Source of the DNA: Methanosarcina acetivorans C2A
Lineage (GTDB): Archaea; Halobacteriota; Methanosarcinia; Methanosarcinales; Methanosarcinaceae
Direction: 5' to 3'
Assembly: GCF_000007345.1 (NCBI RefSeq)
Contig: NC_003552.1
Coordinates: 3,596,001-3,660,000 of the forward strand
DNA: 64,000 nt
Below the pieces are notes generated by a model, which worked only from the letters and a program-made list of their open reading frames with translations, had not been told where the DNA came from and searched no databases. A program made the position numbers and the translations under genes. Each line of letters starts with the position of its first letter. Position 1 is the first letter of the stretch. Positions 8,381-17,379 of this stretch are shown here, piece after piece.

Positions 8381-10083
8381 ACTTTTTCCCTCCTCCATTC
8401 GGGGATCAGGCCTGCCGGGATCTGCATACTCACATCAAAAAGCCGCCCTGCAGTAAACCAGCCCTCAACCACGTTAAAGACCTCACTGTTCGAAATTTCG
8501 GCTTCGTCTGCATACTCCGAAATCCCAAACCTTTTTGCGCGGTCTCTGAGAAGTTCTTTTGCAAGGGCTTCAGCTTCCTCTGAGCGCATTTTATTGAAAT
8601 TCCCAATATCCGTTGAGTTAAGGCTTACGATCTCTCCATCTTCTGCTACCGAATAGACCTTCAGCTGTGTATCGATGCGCAGGTTAAGGGTAAGTGTGGG
8701 CCTTGCAACAGCTGCCCCTATGGCATTTCCTACTTCCGAATGTCTGGGAATAATCGGTTTTGCGTTCAGCTTTTCCGCGACTGCTGAAATCAAGCCTTTT
8801 GCACCTCCTCCGATTCCTACCACATTTTCAGGCCTTTCTTTTTTCTTCTGCAGAACTTCCCAGATCCTGTAAGCAGGTTCCTGTTCCCATTCGAGAAACA
8901 TTTCCCTGACGGCTTTTTCAATCATCCCTGCAGTTATGTCCACTATAAGGGAAGCGGTTTCAGTCCCAGGTTTTCCGAGGCTGGAGGCGACAGATGCAAT
9001 AGCCTCTTTTGCACGTTCCGGGTCTCCTACCTCAACAAGCCCGAGCACTCTCAGGGCATCCGTAGGGGTTGGCTCCTTTCCTCCCATGCAGTAAGCAGGA
9101 CCTGCCCTTTCCGGGCCAATGGTTATTTTGGTCCCGCGATCTGTTTCCCTGACCCTTACAATGCTGTCTCCTCCTACCGCTATCGAACGGACGGCAAAAG
9201 CCCGGACATGGGTCAGGAAGTTGCCGAGTTTTGCGCCTTTGGACGCGACAAGCGGTTTTCCCGAAAGTATAAGGGCAAGGTCGGTCGTGGTTCCGCCTAT
9301 ATCCACCACAACAGATGTATGCCCCTCAGGAGTAAGGGCAAGAGCTCCAATCGTACTTGCTGCAGGCCCCGAAAAAATAGTTTCCACAGGGAACTCTATG
9401 GATTTTTCAATAGGGAGAGTCCCCCCATCCGCCTTAAGGATGTATACAGGAGCCCTGATTTTCCTTTCCTCAAGGGCTTTTTTGATCTCTGCAACAAACT
9501 CCCGGTAGCGCTCCCCTGTTGCAGAAGCCAGCATGGAAGTTGCAATCCTTCTCGGAAAGTTTAGCTTCCCCGAAACCTTATGCCCGAGCTCTACTTTGCA
9601 GCCTGGATGCATTTCCCTGAGGATTTCTTTTATCCTGAATTCATGAGCAGGGTTTCTCTGCCCGAACTTGCTTACCACGGCAACTCTGGAAAATCCCTGT
9701 TCCATGATTCGGCTCACCGTTTCCCGAACATCATCTTCGTCAAGATGTTGGATTTCCCTTCCCCTGTAATCCATAGCCCCTTTAAGGTAGAAACTATCCG
9801 GAAAAATATAACTTTCAGGGTTAACCCCCGGACCCGGAATGAGCAACAGAGCCACGCGGTCAGTTTTGCCCTCTGCAATAAGATTTGTGATTACTGTTGT
9901 ACTGAAAACCACCCTTTCGAGCTCTTCAGGGGAAACTCCTCTACTGACATCATCAAGAGCCCTGAGCAGAGACTTCAGCAGGTTCCCCCGCTCGGTTGAA
10001 ACTTTGGCTGTACTGTATACTTCTCCGTTCCGGATAAGCACCGCATCCGTGGTGGTGCCTCCTACATCAATTCCTATAAGCAT
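8377..10083 (-). CDS. hyuA: Hydantoinase/oxoprolinase (HyuA) family ATPase
   Basis: The protein opens with the ASKHA phosphate-binding motif IGIDVGGTTTDAVLI and has a second nucleotide motif VVDIGGTTTDLALI near residue 265, with GIGGGAKGLISAVAE further on. At 568 residues it matches the shorter HyuA-type hydantoinase/oxoprolinase subunit rather than full 5-oxoprolinase. Members open cyclic amide rings using ATP, but the substrate of the methanogen group is not established. No HyuB partner is adjacent. Its stop overlaps the start of the deacetylase-like gene, so the two are co-translated. Confidence 0.85.
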   Translation of the reverse strand: MLIGIDVGGTTTDAVLIRNGEVYSTAKVSTERGNLLKSLLRALDDVSRGVSPEELERVVFSTTVITNLIAEGKTDRVALLLIPGPGVNPESYIFPDSFYLKGAMDYRGREIQHLDEDDVRETVSRIMEQGFSRVAVVSKFGQRNPAHEFRIKEILREMHPGCKVELGHKVSGKLNFPRRIATSMLASATGERYREFVAEIKKALEERKIRAPVYILKADGGTLPIEKSIEFPVETIFSGPAASTIGALALTPEGHTSVVVDIGGTTTDLALILSGKPLVASKGAKLGNFLTHVRAFAVRSIAVGGDSIVRVRETDRGTKITIGPERAGPAYCMGGKEPTPTDALRVLGLVEVGDPERAKEAIASVASSLGKPGTETASLIVDITAGMIEKAVREMFLEWEQEPAYRIWEVLQKKKERPENVVGIGGGAKGLISAVAEKLNAKPIIPRHSEVGNAIGAAVARPTLTLNLRIDTQLKVYSVAEDGEIVSLNSTDIGNFNKMRSEEAEALAKELLRDRAKRFGISEYADEAEISNSEVFNVVEGWFTAGRLFDVSMQIPAGLIPEWRREKV

Positions 10084-10415
10084 TCACAATTCGCCTATCC
10101 TCACATGAATGAATTCATCTTTCAATTTTTTTCGTACTTTTTTGGTATTTGTAGCTGGATTTAATTTATATCCAGTTTCAAATGAGTTTGACATAGAAAT
10201 AATTGTGTGCTCTGTTTCGACTAATGCGCCGGTACTCCGCACATAACTCCGCCCGGGCAGTCAAGCATCCGCTTTTACGCCTGCAGGACGGGATCTTATT
10301 AACCAGAGGGTATTTATTAACCATCTGGCAAAGAAGAAAAAGACTCGAAAAAGAGTGATTCTCGATACTATTTAATTCTGTCCTATTTGTGCCCTTGACG
10401 GTTTTAACAGCTTTT
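10084..10415. other. Intergenic between histidine kinase and hyuA
   Basis: No gene accepted. It should contain the terminator of the kinase gene and the promoter of the neighbouring minus-strand operon's upstream edge is at 10084. TTTAATTTATATCC near 10160 resembles a TATA element for hyuA on the minus strand. Confidence 0.4.
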
Positions 10416-13073
10416 TCAGCTCTTCCCCGGAAGGCCCTTATCATCGAACCTGATAATAAATTTTGTTTCTCCCCCTTTCTCAAGCTCAATCGTCCCATCG
10501 AGTTGTTCAACAAGGGCATTTACGAGTTGCAGGCCAAGGGTTTCTGGGTTTTTAAAATCGATATTTTCAGGGAAACGTCCCCCGTTATCCGAATAAACCA
10601 GTGTAAAGCTGGAATGCACCACTGAGCCTGTGTTCTGGCCTCTGCCGGATGTGCTACAGAGTTCCAGAACTTCAGGTTGTCTGTAAAGAGAGATCCTTAT
10701 CTCCCCCTCGGCACTTTTGAGGAACGCATATTTAAGGGAGTTTGAGAAAAGTTCGTTAATTATGATCCCGAGGGGAATTGCCGTATCGATTCCAAGGAAC
10801 ACATTGTCAACATCAAGGAAAAAACGGACTTTCTCGTTTCCGACCTTGTAAGAGTAAAGGAGTTCGGAAGTCAGTTTCCTGAGATATGCTGCAAAATCTA
10901 TATTTGTCGTGTCCTCGGACTTATGAAGCTCCTCATGGATTATGGACATGGAGATGACGCGGTTTTCGCTTTCTCTGAAGGCTTCAATAACATCTTTGTC
11001 TTTGAACTTATCAGCCTGAAGGCTGAGCAGGGACGAAACTATCTGAAGGTTATTCTTGATCCGATGGTGAATTTCCCTCATGCCGATAGCTTCGACTTTT
11101 GCAAGGGTTTCCTCGGCTTTTTTCTTCTGAGTAATATCATAAGCATAGCCCTGGATAAATTCGTTTTCTCCTGACGCGTCACAGGTGTTGTGAATTAACT
11201 CATGAACCCACCTTACAGTTCCGTCTTTCCGCCTCAGCCTGTACTCATTCTCCACAATAGAGTTCGGGGAACAATTCATTTTTCCCCGGTTGATATCGAG
11301 AATTTGCCTGTCTTCGGGATCGATGAGCTCACCCAAACTTATTCTGCCGGAGATGAAGTCTTCTTCTGCGTATCCGGTTATTTCCTCAACAGCGCCTTCC
11401 AGAAAGAGAGGGACAAAATCTCTGTCCATCTTAAATGAGATTCCTTTAAAGTTCTGTAAGAATGAACGGTAGAGCTCTTCGCTTTCCTTCAGTTTTTCCG
11501 AGGAAAGTTTGATTTCAGTAATGTCTTTCATCACCCCGAGGGCTTTGCATACGCAGCCTTCTTCATTCCTCAGATATACCCCTTTGTTTTCCACGAAAAA
11601 GTAGCTTCCATCTTTCCGCCGAAACCTGAATTCTTCATTGAACTTTTCTCCTGTGTTCCAGCACTTCTTAAATTCCTGCTGCACTCTTCTGCGCTCTTCG
11701 GGGTGAATGTGATCGAGCCAGTCATAGTAAGTAAAATCCTGCATCTCATTGTAGCTGTAACCTGTGAGTTCCGTGACCGCCCCTGCCCATTCACCATGTC
11801 CGTCCTGCAGGTCAAATTCGTATATCAGCTGTCCTGTCTGCTCGGTAGCCAGCCTGTACCTCTCTTCGCTTTTTACCAGGTTCTCTTCGGTACGTTTGCG
11901 TCCGGTTATATCAAGCATTACTCCTACAAGTCCTCCCACAGTCCCATTAAGGTTCCTGTATACGGCTTTGTTGAAAAGGAACTGCCGGATAATCCCGTCA
12001 GAGCACATAACTTTTGACTCATAAATTTGGCTTCCTCCTCTCTGGAGGAGCTGCCGGTCCACTCTCCTGTAGGCGCTTCCAAGCTCCTGGGGAATCGCTT
12101 CGGAAAGTTCATCTGTAGAGCACCCGGTCACCTCCTCTTTTGGGATCCCGAGAATCATCCTCGCAAAGAGTTCGTTGCACCCGCGGTAGACCCCTCCTTT
12201 GTCCGTATAAAATACAGGAGCAGGAATAGTATCAAGCAGCGTTTCAAGAAAATGTATTTTATCTCGGAGCGTACCTTCTACCCTATCTCTTTCTATGGTT
12301 AACGAAATCAGGAATGCAACATCATTCAAAAAATAAGTTTCTTCTTTTGTAAATTTCTCTTTCTTTGTGCTGTGAACTGCCAGCACTCCATAAGGATTTT
12401 CGATGCTTCCGATCAGGACACTTATTCCTGTCTTGATTCTGTTATACTCCTTGAGTCCCATTCCTTCAATTGAGTCTTTTCTATTTAAATCTTCTATCAG
12501 GAGAGGTTTTTTTGAAAGCACTGTGTACCCGGCAACCGAAGCCGTGTCTCTTTTAATAACTCTGCCTATATCTTCGATCTTCCATCCAATCCCCGTTTCG
12601 AACAAAAAGTTTCCATCAGGCAAAAGTTTCAAAATCTTGCAATATTCTACATCAAGCGTAGTAGCAATCAGGGTTAAGGAGTTGTCCATCAGGGTCCGGA
12701 GGTCCGGGGTTTTGAGAGCCAGTTCGGCAATCTGGGCAAGGGTTTCGCGGTGCCTGTCTATACAATTCAATTTTTTTTCTGCCTGTTTAGAAAAAGTGAC
12801 ATCCAGTGCGTGGAGAGTTATATATTTCCCGTCAGCAGAAGGGATTAAAGTGGCTGAATATGTTTTTTCACCTACATCAAGTTCCACGAATTCTGGCTTC
12901 TTCTTGAGGGTTGCTTTCCGAACAGTTTTTTGGATTTTTACGGGAACTTTTTCTCCGACCTCGCTTTTCCATGTTTCAAGCAACAATTTTCCTGCTTTAT
13001 TAGCGTAGAGAATTACTCCCTCTTTTTCTATTCTCAGGATCGGGCTGGGGCTGTTTAAAAGTAATTCTTCCAT
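10416..13073 (-). CDS. PAS/GAF multisensor signal-transduction histidine kinase
   Basis: Order: PAS (1-95), GAF (about 115-275), then three PAS domains with PAC-like ends (about 285-395, 405-525, 530-650). A HisKA_2-type dimerisation region (REIHHRIKNNLQ, His near 669) and a HATPase domain (NELFSNSLKYAF near 773, SDNGG near 830, LGLQLVNALVEQL) follow. No transmembrane segment is seen, so the sensor is cytoplasmic. No response regulator is adjacent. The ATG at 13073 has a poor Shine-Dalgarno. The frame stays open upstream through VIERKCEAEESW, a typical pre-PAS linker, to ATA at 13115-13113, which lies 7 nt after GGGGG (13123-13127). Confidence 0.88.
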   Translation of the reverse strand: MEELLLNSPSPILRIEKEGVILYANKAGKLLLETWKSEVGEKVPVKIQKTVRKATLKKKPEFVELDVGEKTYSATLIPSADGKYITLHALDVTFSKQAEKKLNCIDRHRETLAQIAELALKTPDLRTLMDNSLTLIATTLDVEYCKILKLLPDGNFLFETGIGWKIEDIGRVIKRDTASVAGYTVLSKKPLLIEDLNRKDSIEGMGLKEYNRIKTGISVLIGSIENPYGVLAVHSTKKEKFTKEETYFLNDVAFLISLTIERDRVEGTLRDKIHFLETLLDTIPAPVFYTDKGGVYRGCNELFARMILGIPKEEVTGCSTDELSEAIPQELGSAYRRVDRQLLQRGGSQIYESKVMCSDGIIRQFLFNKAVYRNLNGTVGGLVGVMLDITGRKRTEENLVKSEERYRLATEQTGQLIYEFDLQDGHGEWAGAVTELTGYSYNEMQDFTYYDWLDHIHPEERRRVQQEFKKCWNTGEKFNEEFRFRRKDGSYFFVENKGVYLRNEEGCVCKALGVMKDITEIKLSSEKLKESEELYRSFLQNFKGISFKMDRDFVPLFLEGAVEEITGYAEEDFISGRISLGELIDPEDRQILDINRGKMNCSPNSIVENEYRLRRKDGTVRWVHELIHNTCDASGENEFIQGYAYDITQKKKAEETLAKVEAIGMREIHHRIKNNLQIVSSLLSLQADKFKDKDVIEAFRESENRVISMSIIHEELHKSEDTTNIDFAAYLRKLTSELLYSYKVGNEKVRFFLDVDNVFLGIDTAIPLGIIINELFSNSLKYAFLKSAEGEIRISLYRQPEVLELCSTSGRGQNTGSVVHSSFTLVYSDNGGRFPENIDFKNPETLGLQLVNALVEQLDGTIELEKGGETKFIIRFDDKGLPGKS

Positions 13074-13115
13074 CCAGCTTTCTTCGGCTTCGCATTTTCT
13101 CTCAATAACGTTTAT

Positions 13116-13518
13116 GCTATAACCCCCGCCTTTAGGTGCCTGGGCTTAAGTGCCTGCTCTGCTTTTACTTAGCCGTCCCCAATGTTAAGAGTATTCAGTC
13201 AGAACTCCGGGTTTCCGAAATTCGTTTTTATAGAATCCTTCCGGTAGTCACATGTATGATAAGGTTATTGACATATTAATATTTTGGAAATTACTCTAAA
13301 GAAAATTGAATAAGTTAGGGTGAGGTATGACGCCATTCACAATTTTTTCCCGAACATGAATGTATAAAAAGGCCTGTTATTAAGGATATGCAATACTGGC
13401 AGAAATCTACAACAGTTCCCCAGAACGCATATGAAAATGCGATTACTGCCACATGAAAAAAATAAATATAACTTTACTTTTTGTTTAAGAGAATGTCTTT
13501 ATGGAGGATTTTGGCCTT
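13116..13518. other. Intergenic between divergent genes
   Basis: Separates the minus-strand kinase from a plus-strand small gene. Contains AT-rich tracts that could hold both promoters; nothing else recognised. Confidence 0.4.
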
Positions 13519-13704
13519 ATGGAGAACTTTAACCAGCTCAAAAGAAAACTTGATGCGATGAGTGTACCGGAGCTTTATGAGTATGTAAGAGTAAAATATC
13601 CTGAAAATGAGGAACTTGCACTCGGATCCAAAAAGATAATTATCAGGAAGATCCTGAACTTTGAAAGAAACCTTCTGAATGAACTGGAAACAGCCGGACA
13701 GTAA
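13519..13704 (+). CDS. Small conserved-looking protein, unknown function
   Basis: About 61 residues, charged and helical (MENFNQLKRKLDAMSVPELYEYV...). It could be a small regulator or adaptor but matches no family I recognise. ATG at 13519 is 11 nt after GGAGG (13503-13507); the ATG at 13501 precedes that site and is less likely. Codon use is normal for the window. It is convergent with the rubredoxin. Confidence 0.55.
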   Translation: MENFNQLKRKLDAMSVPELYEYVRVKYPENEELALGSKKIIIRKILNFERNLLNELETAGQ

Positions 13705-13753
13705 GGTTTATGCGCTTACGTATAAACTTCTTTTGAATGTCCTGCGCCTTTTA

Positions 13754-13790
13754 AACATCACACTTAAACATCACACTTAAACATCACACT
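13754..13790. repeat. 13-bp triplicate
   Basis: AAACATCACACTT occurs three times in tandem and overlaps the end of the rubredoxin gene (stop at 13786-13784). The last copy supplies the rubredoxin stop codon. Confidence 0.8.
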
Positions 13791-13936
13791 TTTTCAAACA
13801 TTTCCCTGAAAGCTCCGCATCTAGGGCATCTCCAGGATTTTGGAAGCTCTTCAAATTTGGTATCAGGAGCTATGGACTGTGAAGAATCACCGGGGTCCGG
13901 GTTGTAAAGGTATCCGCAGTTGCGGCATCGGTACGT
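13784..13936 (-). CDS. Rubredoxin
   Basis: A 50-residue frame reads YRCRNCGYLYNPDPGD, then APDTKFEELPKSW, then CPRCGAF, ending MFEKV. Both CxxCG iron-binding knuckles, the GYxY, the D-P-G-D turn and the W-x-C-P-x-C-G block are intact. Rubredoxin carries single electrons on one iron and in anaerobes often feeds peroxide- or oxygen-reducing enzymes. The frame is short and was easy to miss because it has no ATG, GTG or TTG. A TGA lies two codons upstream, and ACG at 13936-13934 sits 5 nt after AGGTGA (13942-13947). It is either initiated at ACG or silenced by a start-codon mutation. Confidence 0.85.
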   Translation of the reverse strand, partial: TYRCRNCGYLYNPDPGDSSQSIAPDTKFEELPKSWRCPRCGAFREMFEKV

Positions 13937-14118
13937 TCAAATCACCTGCCTGTCTCATTACATGTATTTGTTTACATGTATTTGTTTAATACTTATATTC
14001 ATTAAATTCTGAACTATTCGTTAATTTCTGAACTATTCGTTAATTTCTAAACGATTCGTTAATTTCTAAACGTCTCATTTGTTTCTTTTTTTGCCTCTCC
14101 ATACCTGTTTTTCGGGTC

Positions 14119-15368
14119 TCAGATCCAGCCTCTGAGCTGCATGGCTTCAACAACCCTGCCAACAGCAAGCGTATAGGCAGCCTGCCGCATTCCAGCATTG
14201 TTCTTTGCCGCAAATTCATACACGGAATGATATGCTTCTTTCATCTTTTTTTCCAGACGGATTTCGATTTCCTCCTCTTCCTATTGTATGTTGGACTCGT
14301 TCTGCACCATTTCAAAATAAGAAACAATGACCCCTCCCCCGTTGCAAAGGATATCGGGAATTATGTGGACCCCGTTTGAACGAAGGATTTCTTCTGCTTC
14401 CCTTGTCGTGGGGCCGTTAGCCATTTCTGCAAGAATTTTCGGTCTGACTCTGTTCGCGTTCTCTTTATTTATTACATTTTCAAGGGCAGCCGGGATAAGG
14501 ATATCTACATCGAGTTCCAGCAACTCTTTATTGGTGAGATTTTCCGCTCCCGGATAGTCCAGTACAGAACTCTTGGAATGCTTGTATCCGGAAACATCTT
14601 CGGAGTCAAGCCCACTTTCTAAGTAGATAGCCCCTTTGCTGTCACTTACAGCCACAACCCTGCAACCAAAAAGTTTCTCGGAAAGGTATGCCGCATGGTA
14701 TCCCACGTTCCCGAATCCCTGGACTGCAACCGTTGCGTCTTTAAGCTCCATGCCCTGTTTTTTTGCAGCTTCCCTTATCGCATATAAGCCACTCTTAGCT
14801 GTTGCATCAAACCTTCCCGCAGAACCTCCGAGACTTGTAGGTTTGCCTGTAATGGCACCAAAGACGTTTTTTCCTGCGAGTTTCGAGTACTCGTCCATCA
14901 TCCAGGCCATAATCTGCGGGTTTGTATACATATCCGGAGCAGGTATGTCCCTATCAGGGCCTATGATCTGGTAAATCCTGCGGATGTATGCCCTGCTCAG
15001 GCGTTCCAGCTCCCGGTGTGTGAGCTCTTTTGGGGAGCAGACAACTCCTCCTTTTGCCCCTCCAGAGGCAGCTTATGGAGGGCACATTTCCAGGTCATCA
15101 GGGCTTCAAGGGCCCGGATAGTCTCCATTGTTTCATCCGGATGAAAACGTATTCCACCTTTGGCAGGTCCCAGGGCTTCGTTGTACTGAACCCTGAATCC
15201 TTTGAAAACCTTTATGGAACCGTCATCCATACGGATGGGCAGGGAGACATAGAGCTCTCTCATAGGCATTTTCAGGAAAGATTCCATATCAGAAGTGAGC
15301 CTGAGGCCTGCAGAACACGTGCAAAGGTGCTGTTTTACGTCATCAAGAAGTTTGGAACCGGAACTCAC
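14119..15368 (-). pseudogene. gdhA: Glutamate dehydrogenase, broken by -1 frameshift and in-frame UAG
   Basis: The N-terminal part carries GPAKGGIRFHP and [10 protein letters not shown]. At about 15060-15065 one base is missing from the codons for the conserved LGGAKGG, moving the frame. The second part continues with SRAYIRRIY...[30 protein letters not shown] and VQGFGNVG (NAD(P)-binding) to [13 protein letters not shown]. There UAG (14283-14281) replaces the usual Trp. After it the frame stays intact for 53 codons with family sequence ending LRGWI and TGA at 14119. The enzyme would interconvert glutamate and 2-oxoglutarate. Two lesions argue for a pseudogene, although UAG alone could be read as pyrrolysine. 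A hairpin (AACCCCTT/AAGGGGGT, 15371-15394) covers the Shine-Dalgarno of the GTG start. Confidence 0.88.
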
Positions 15369-15383
15369 AGTTACCCCCTTCAA

Positions 15384-15766
15384 TATAAGGGGTTCCCGGA
15401 ATTTATAGTCCTTATCCCTAATTTGATAGATTCTGCTAATTAATACAGTATTTTCTTACACAAAACACATTGCATTGACACACTACATTTCAGTAAATTA
15501 AAAAATGTCCAAAAATCATAAGATGAAAGACAAAACTTTGAATTGTATTAAGAAAACAGAAACATTAAGCCCATTTCAACATTATAAAATGTGTGCTTCT
15601 GTCAAATTTGGGCCTTATAGTAAAAAAATCAAAATCTTAAGCCGGGACTTTGGGCCAGGATTTCAGATCAAGATTTTGAAGTAAGACTTTAAATAGAATT
15701 TTAAGCCAGGATTTTAAAAATAGGAATAGGCCCGGATATTGAAATTACACGCGGATACCACTTCCT
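15384..15766. other. Intergenic
   Basis: AT-rich; short degenerate repeats of the form AAGnnnnGACTTTnnnnnAGGATTTT lie between 15630 and 15720. No gene seen. Confidence 0.4.
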
Positions 15767-17050
15767 TTAAAAAAGCGTCTTTAAAAATGTCCCGAAGGCT
15801 TTCACGAGCCTGAGGGAGTTTCCTGAAAACATCAGCTTCCTCACAAGAACGGAGGGGTGGTCCATGTCCCCATACTCCGTGATCGTATTCAGAATGGAGG
15901 GGGTATTTAACGAGCCTATGAGTTCGTTCAACTGGTTGTCTTCCAGCTTTCCCATGTAATCATGGATTTTCATGCCTATTTCGAGCTCTTTTTCAAGGCC
16001 CTTCCGCCAGAGCCGGTCGTATTCTGAGAGCCTTCGGGCAGAGTTGTCTCCCTCAAGGGCTGCTTCAGCTGCAATTTTTCCGGCAATTTTTGCTGCAAAA
16101 GCTCCTGTATATACCCCGCCTGCGGACGTGGGTTTAGCTTGCCCTGCGGCATCTCCTGCAAGCAGTATTCCGTCAGAAAAGGTTCTTCCCTGGGGACCAA
16201 CGGGAATCCCTCCAACCACGAAATCAAGCATACCGTCCGAATACCTTGCTTTTATGTGCGGGTTTGAACAGAGGAGTTTTTCAAGATAGAAAAGCGGAGA
16301 GCTTCCTCCAGGCCCGCTTTTGCCGGCAAGTCCCGAATCAAGTGCAAGCCCGATTCGAGAGACTTTTTCGTTAAGAGGGACGGTCCAGGCAAAGAAACCG
16401 GGGGCTGAAGAGCCGGGAAACAGTTCTACAAAATCGCTGTCATCCGAGGTATATGGGGCTTCTATCTGAATTCCGGGGAGTATGCGCGCAGGCTTTCCAA
16501 GGCCTGCATGACTGGCTATCCGGCTTTTTACCCCGTCTGCCCCGATAACTACGGACGTGGATATGGTTTCGGGCTTTCCGTTCCTGAGTACTTTGAGCTT
16601 TACAGGGGAATTCTTTTTGTTTCCGTTTTCTTTTCCATTTCCATTTCTTTTTGTCCCGGTTTCGGCATCAAAATTCTCTTTCTCGAGCCCTACGGCCCTT
16701 GTTTTCAGGGATAGCTCAACGCCTTCTTCCACAGCCATTACTGCAAGGGTACGGTCAAAGTTTTTCCGGGAAATAACGTACGCCTTTGTCTTCTTTCCAT
16801 CAATAGGCAGGCACTGCCCGTCAGGTGCATGCACAAAAGCCCCGCGCACGGAGTTGAACACGAATTCGTCCGAGGGCCTGAGTTCGCACTCTTCCACGGC
16901 TCTTGTGCTCAGAAGCCCTGTACAACCTACAGGAGACCCTATTGAGGAGTGCTCTTCGAGCAGGAGGACCTTTGCCCCATTCATTGCTGCATAGCGGGCG
17001 GCTGTTGAGCCCACAGGTCCGGCTCCTACCACAACAACATCATACTTCAT
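15767..17050 (-). CDS. Geranylgeranyl-reductase family FAD-dependent oxidoreductase
   Basis: The N-terminal Rossmann motif VVVGAGPVGSTAARYAA binds FAD; PVGCTGLLS and the later GDAAGQAKPTSAGGVYTGAFAAK are family signatures. These enzymes saturate geranylgeranyl chains of archaeal ether lipids or of other isoprenoids. Length (427) is close to the usual 390-450. An insertion of Lys/Asn/Gly near residues 130-145 is low-complexity and probably a surface loop. Methanosarcina genomes carry several paralogues, so the exact substrate is uncertain. The ATG is preceded by AAGG. Confidence 0.88.
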   Translation of the reverse strand: MKYDVVVVGAGPVGSTAARYAAMNGAKVLLLEEHSSIGSPVGCTGLLSTRAVEECELRPSDEFVFNSVRGAFVHAPDGQCLPIDGKKTKAYVISRKNFDRTLAVMAVEEGVELSLKTRAVGLEKENFDAETGTKRNGNGKENGNKKNSPVKLKVLRNGKPETISTSVVIGADGVKSRIASHAGLGKPARILPGIQIEAPYTSDDSDFVELFPGSSAPGFFAWTVPLNEKVSRIGLALDSGLAGKSGPGGSSPLFYLEKLLCSNPHIKARYSDGMLDFVVGGIPVGPQGRTFSDGILLAGDAAGQAKPTSAGGVYTGAFAAKIAGKIAAEAALEGDNSARRLSEYDRLWRKGLEKELEIGMKIHDYMGKLEDNQLNELIGSLNTPSILNTITEYGDMDHPSVLVRKLMFSGNSLRLVKAFGTFLKTLF

Positions 17051-17379
17051 GCCTTATCACGTTCGAATAACAGGTTTACCTTTGCGAGAGGTTTTAATTT
17101 TCTCATGATGTTTAACTTTTCGAAAGGAAGCTTAAACTCAGTCTCAGAAAGTTTAATATATTTATGATTCATATACATAATTTAAATAACAATTAAAATA
17201 TAAGTTATTAGTCATATTACAGCATTTAGTCATATTCATAGTTCTGGTCATGTTAATAAGATTTAAGTTCTATTGAAATGGACTTTTGAAAGTATTATAT
17301 GTTTTTCCTTATCGGATCTTTCCTTTCCTTCAAAATATTGATATATCGATAAACGCATCCTTGCTGAAAACTAAACGAT
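17051..17379. other. Divergent promoter region
   Basis: AT-rich spacer between the GGR-family gene and the PAPS-reductase-like gene. Repeated AGTCATATT motifs near 17210-17250. Presumably contains two promoters; no gene. Confidence 0.4.

Noticed and set aside
13740-13800. Possible short CRISPR from the ACATCACACTT repeats
   Set aside because: Only three 13-bp units without spacers and overlapping a rubredoxin gene.
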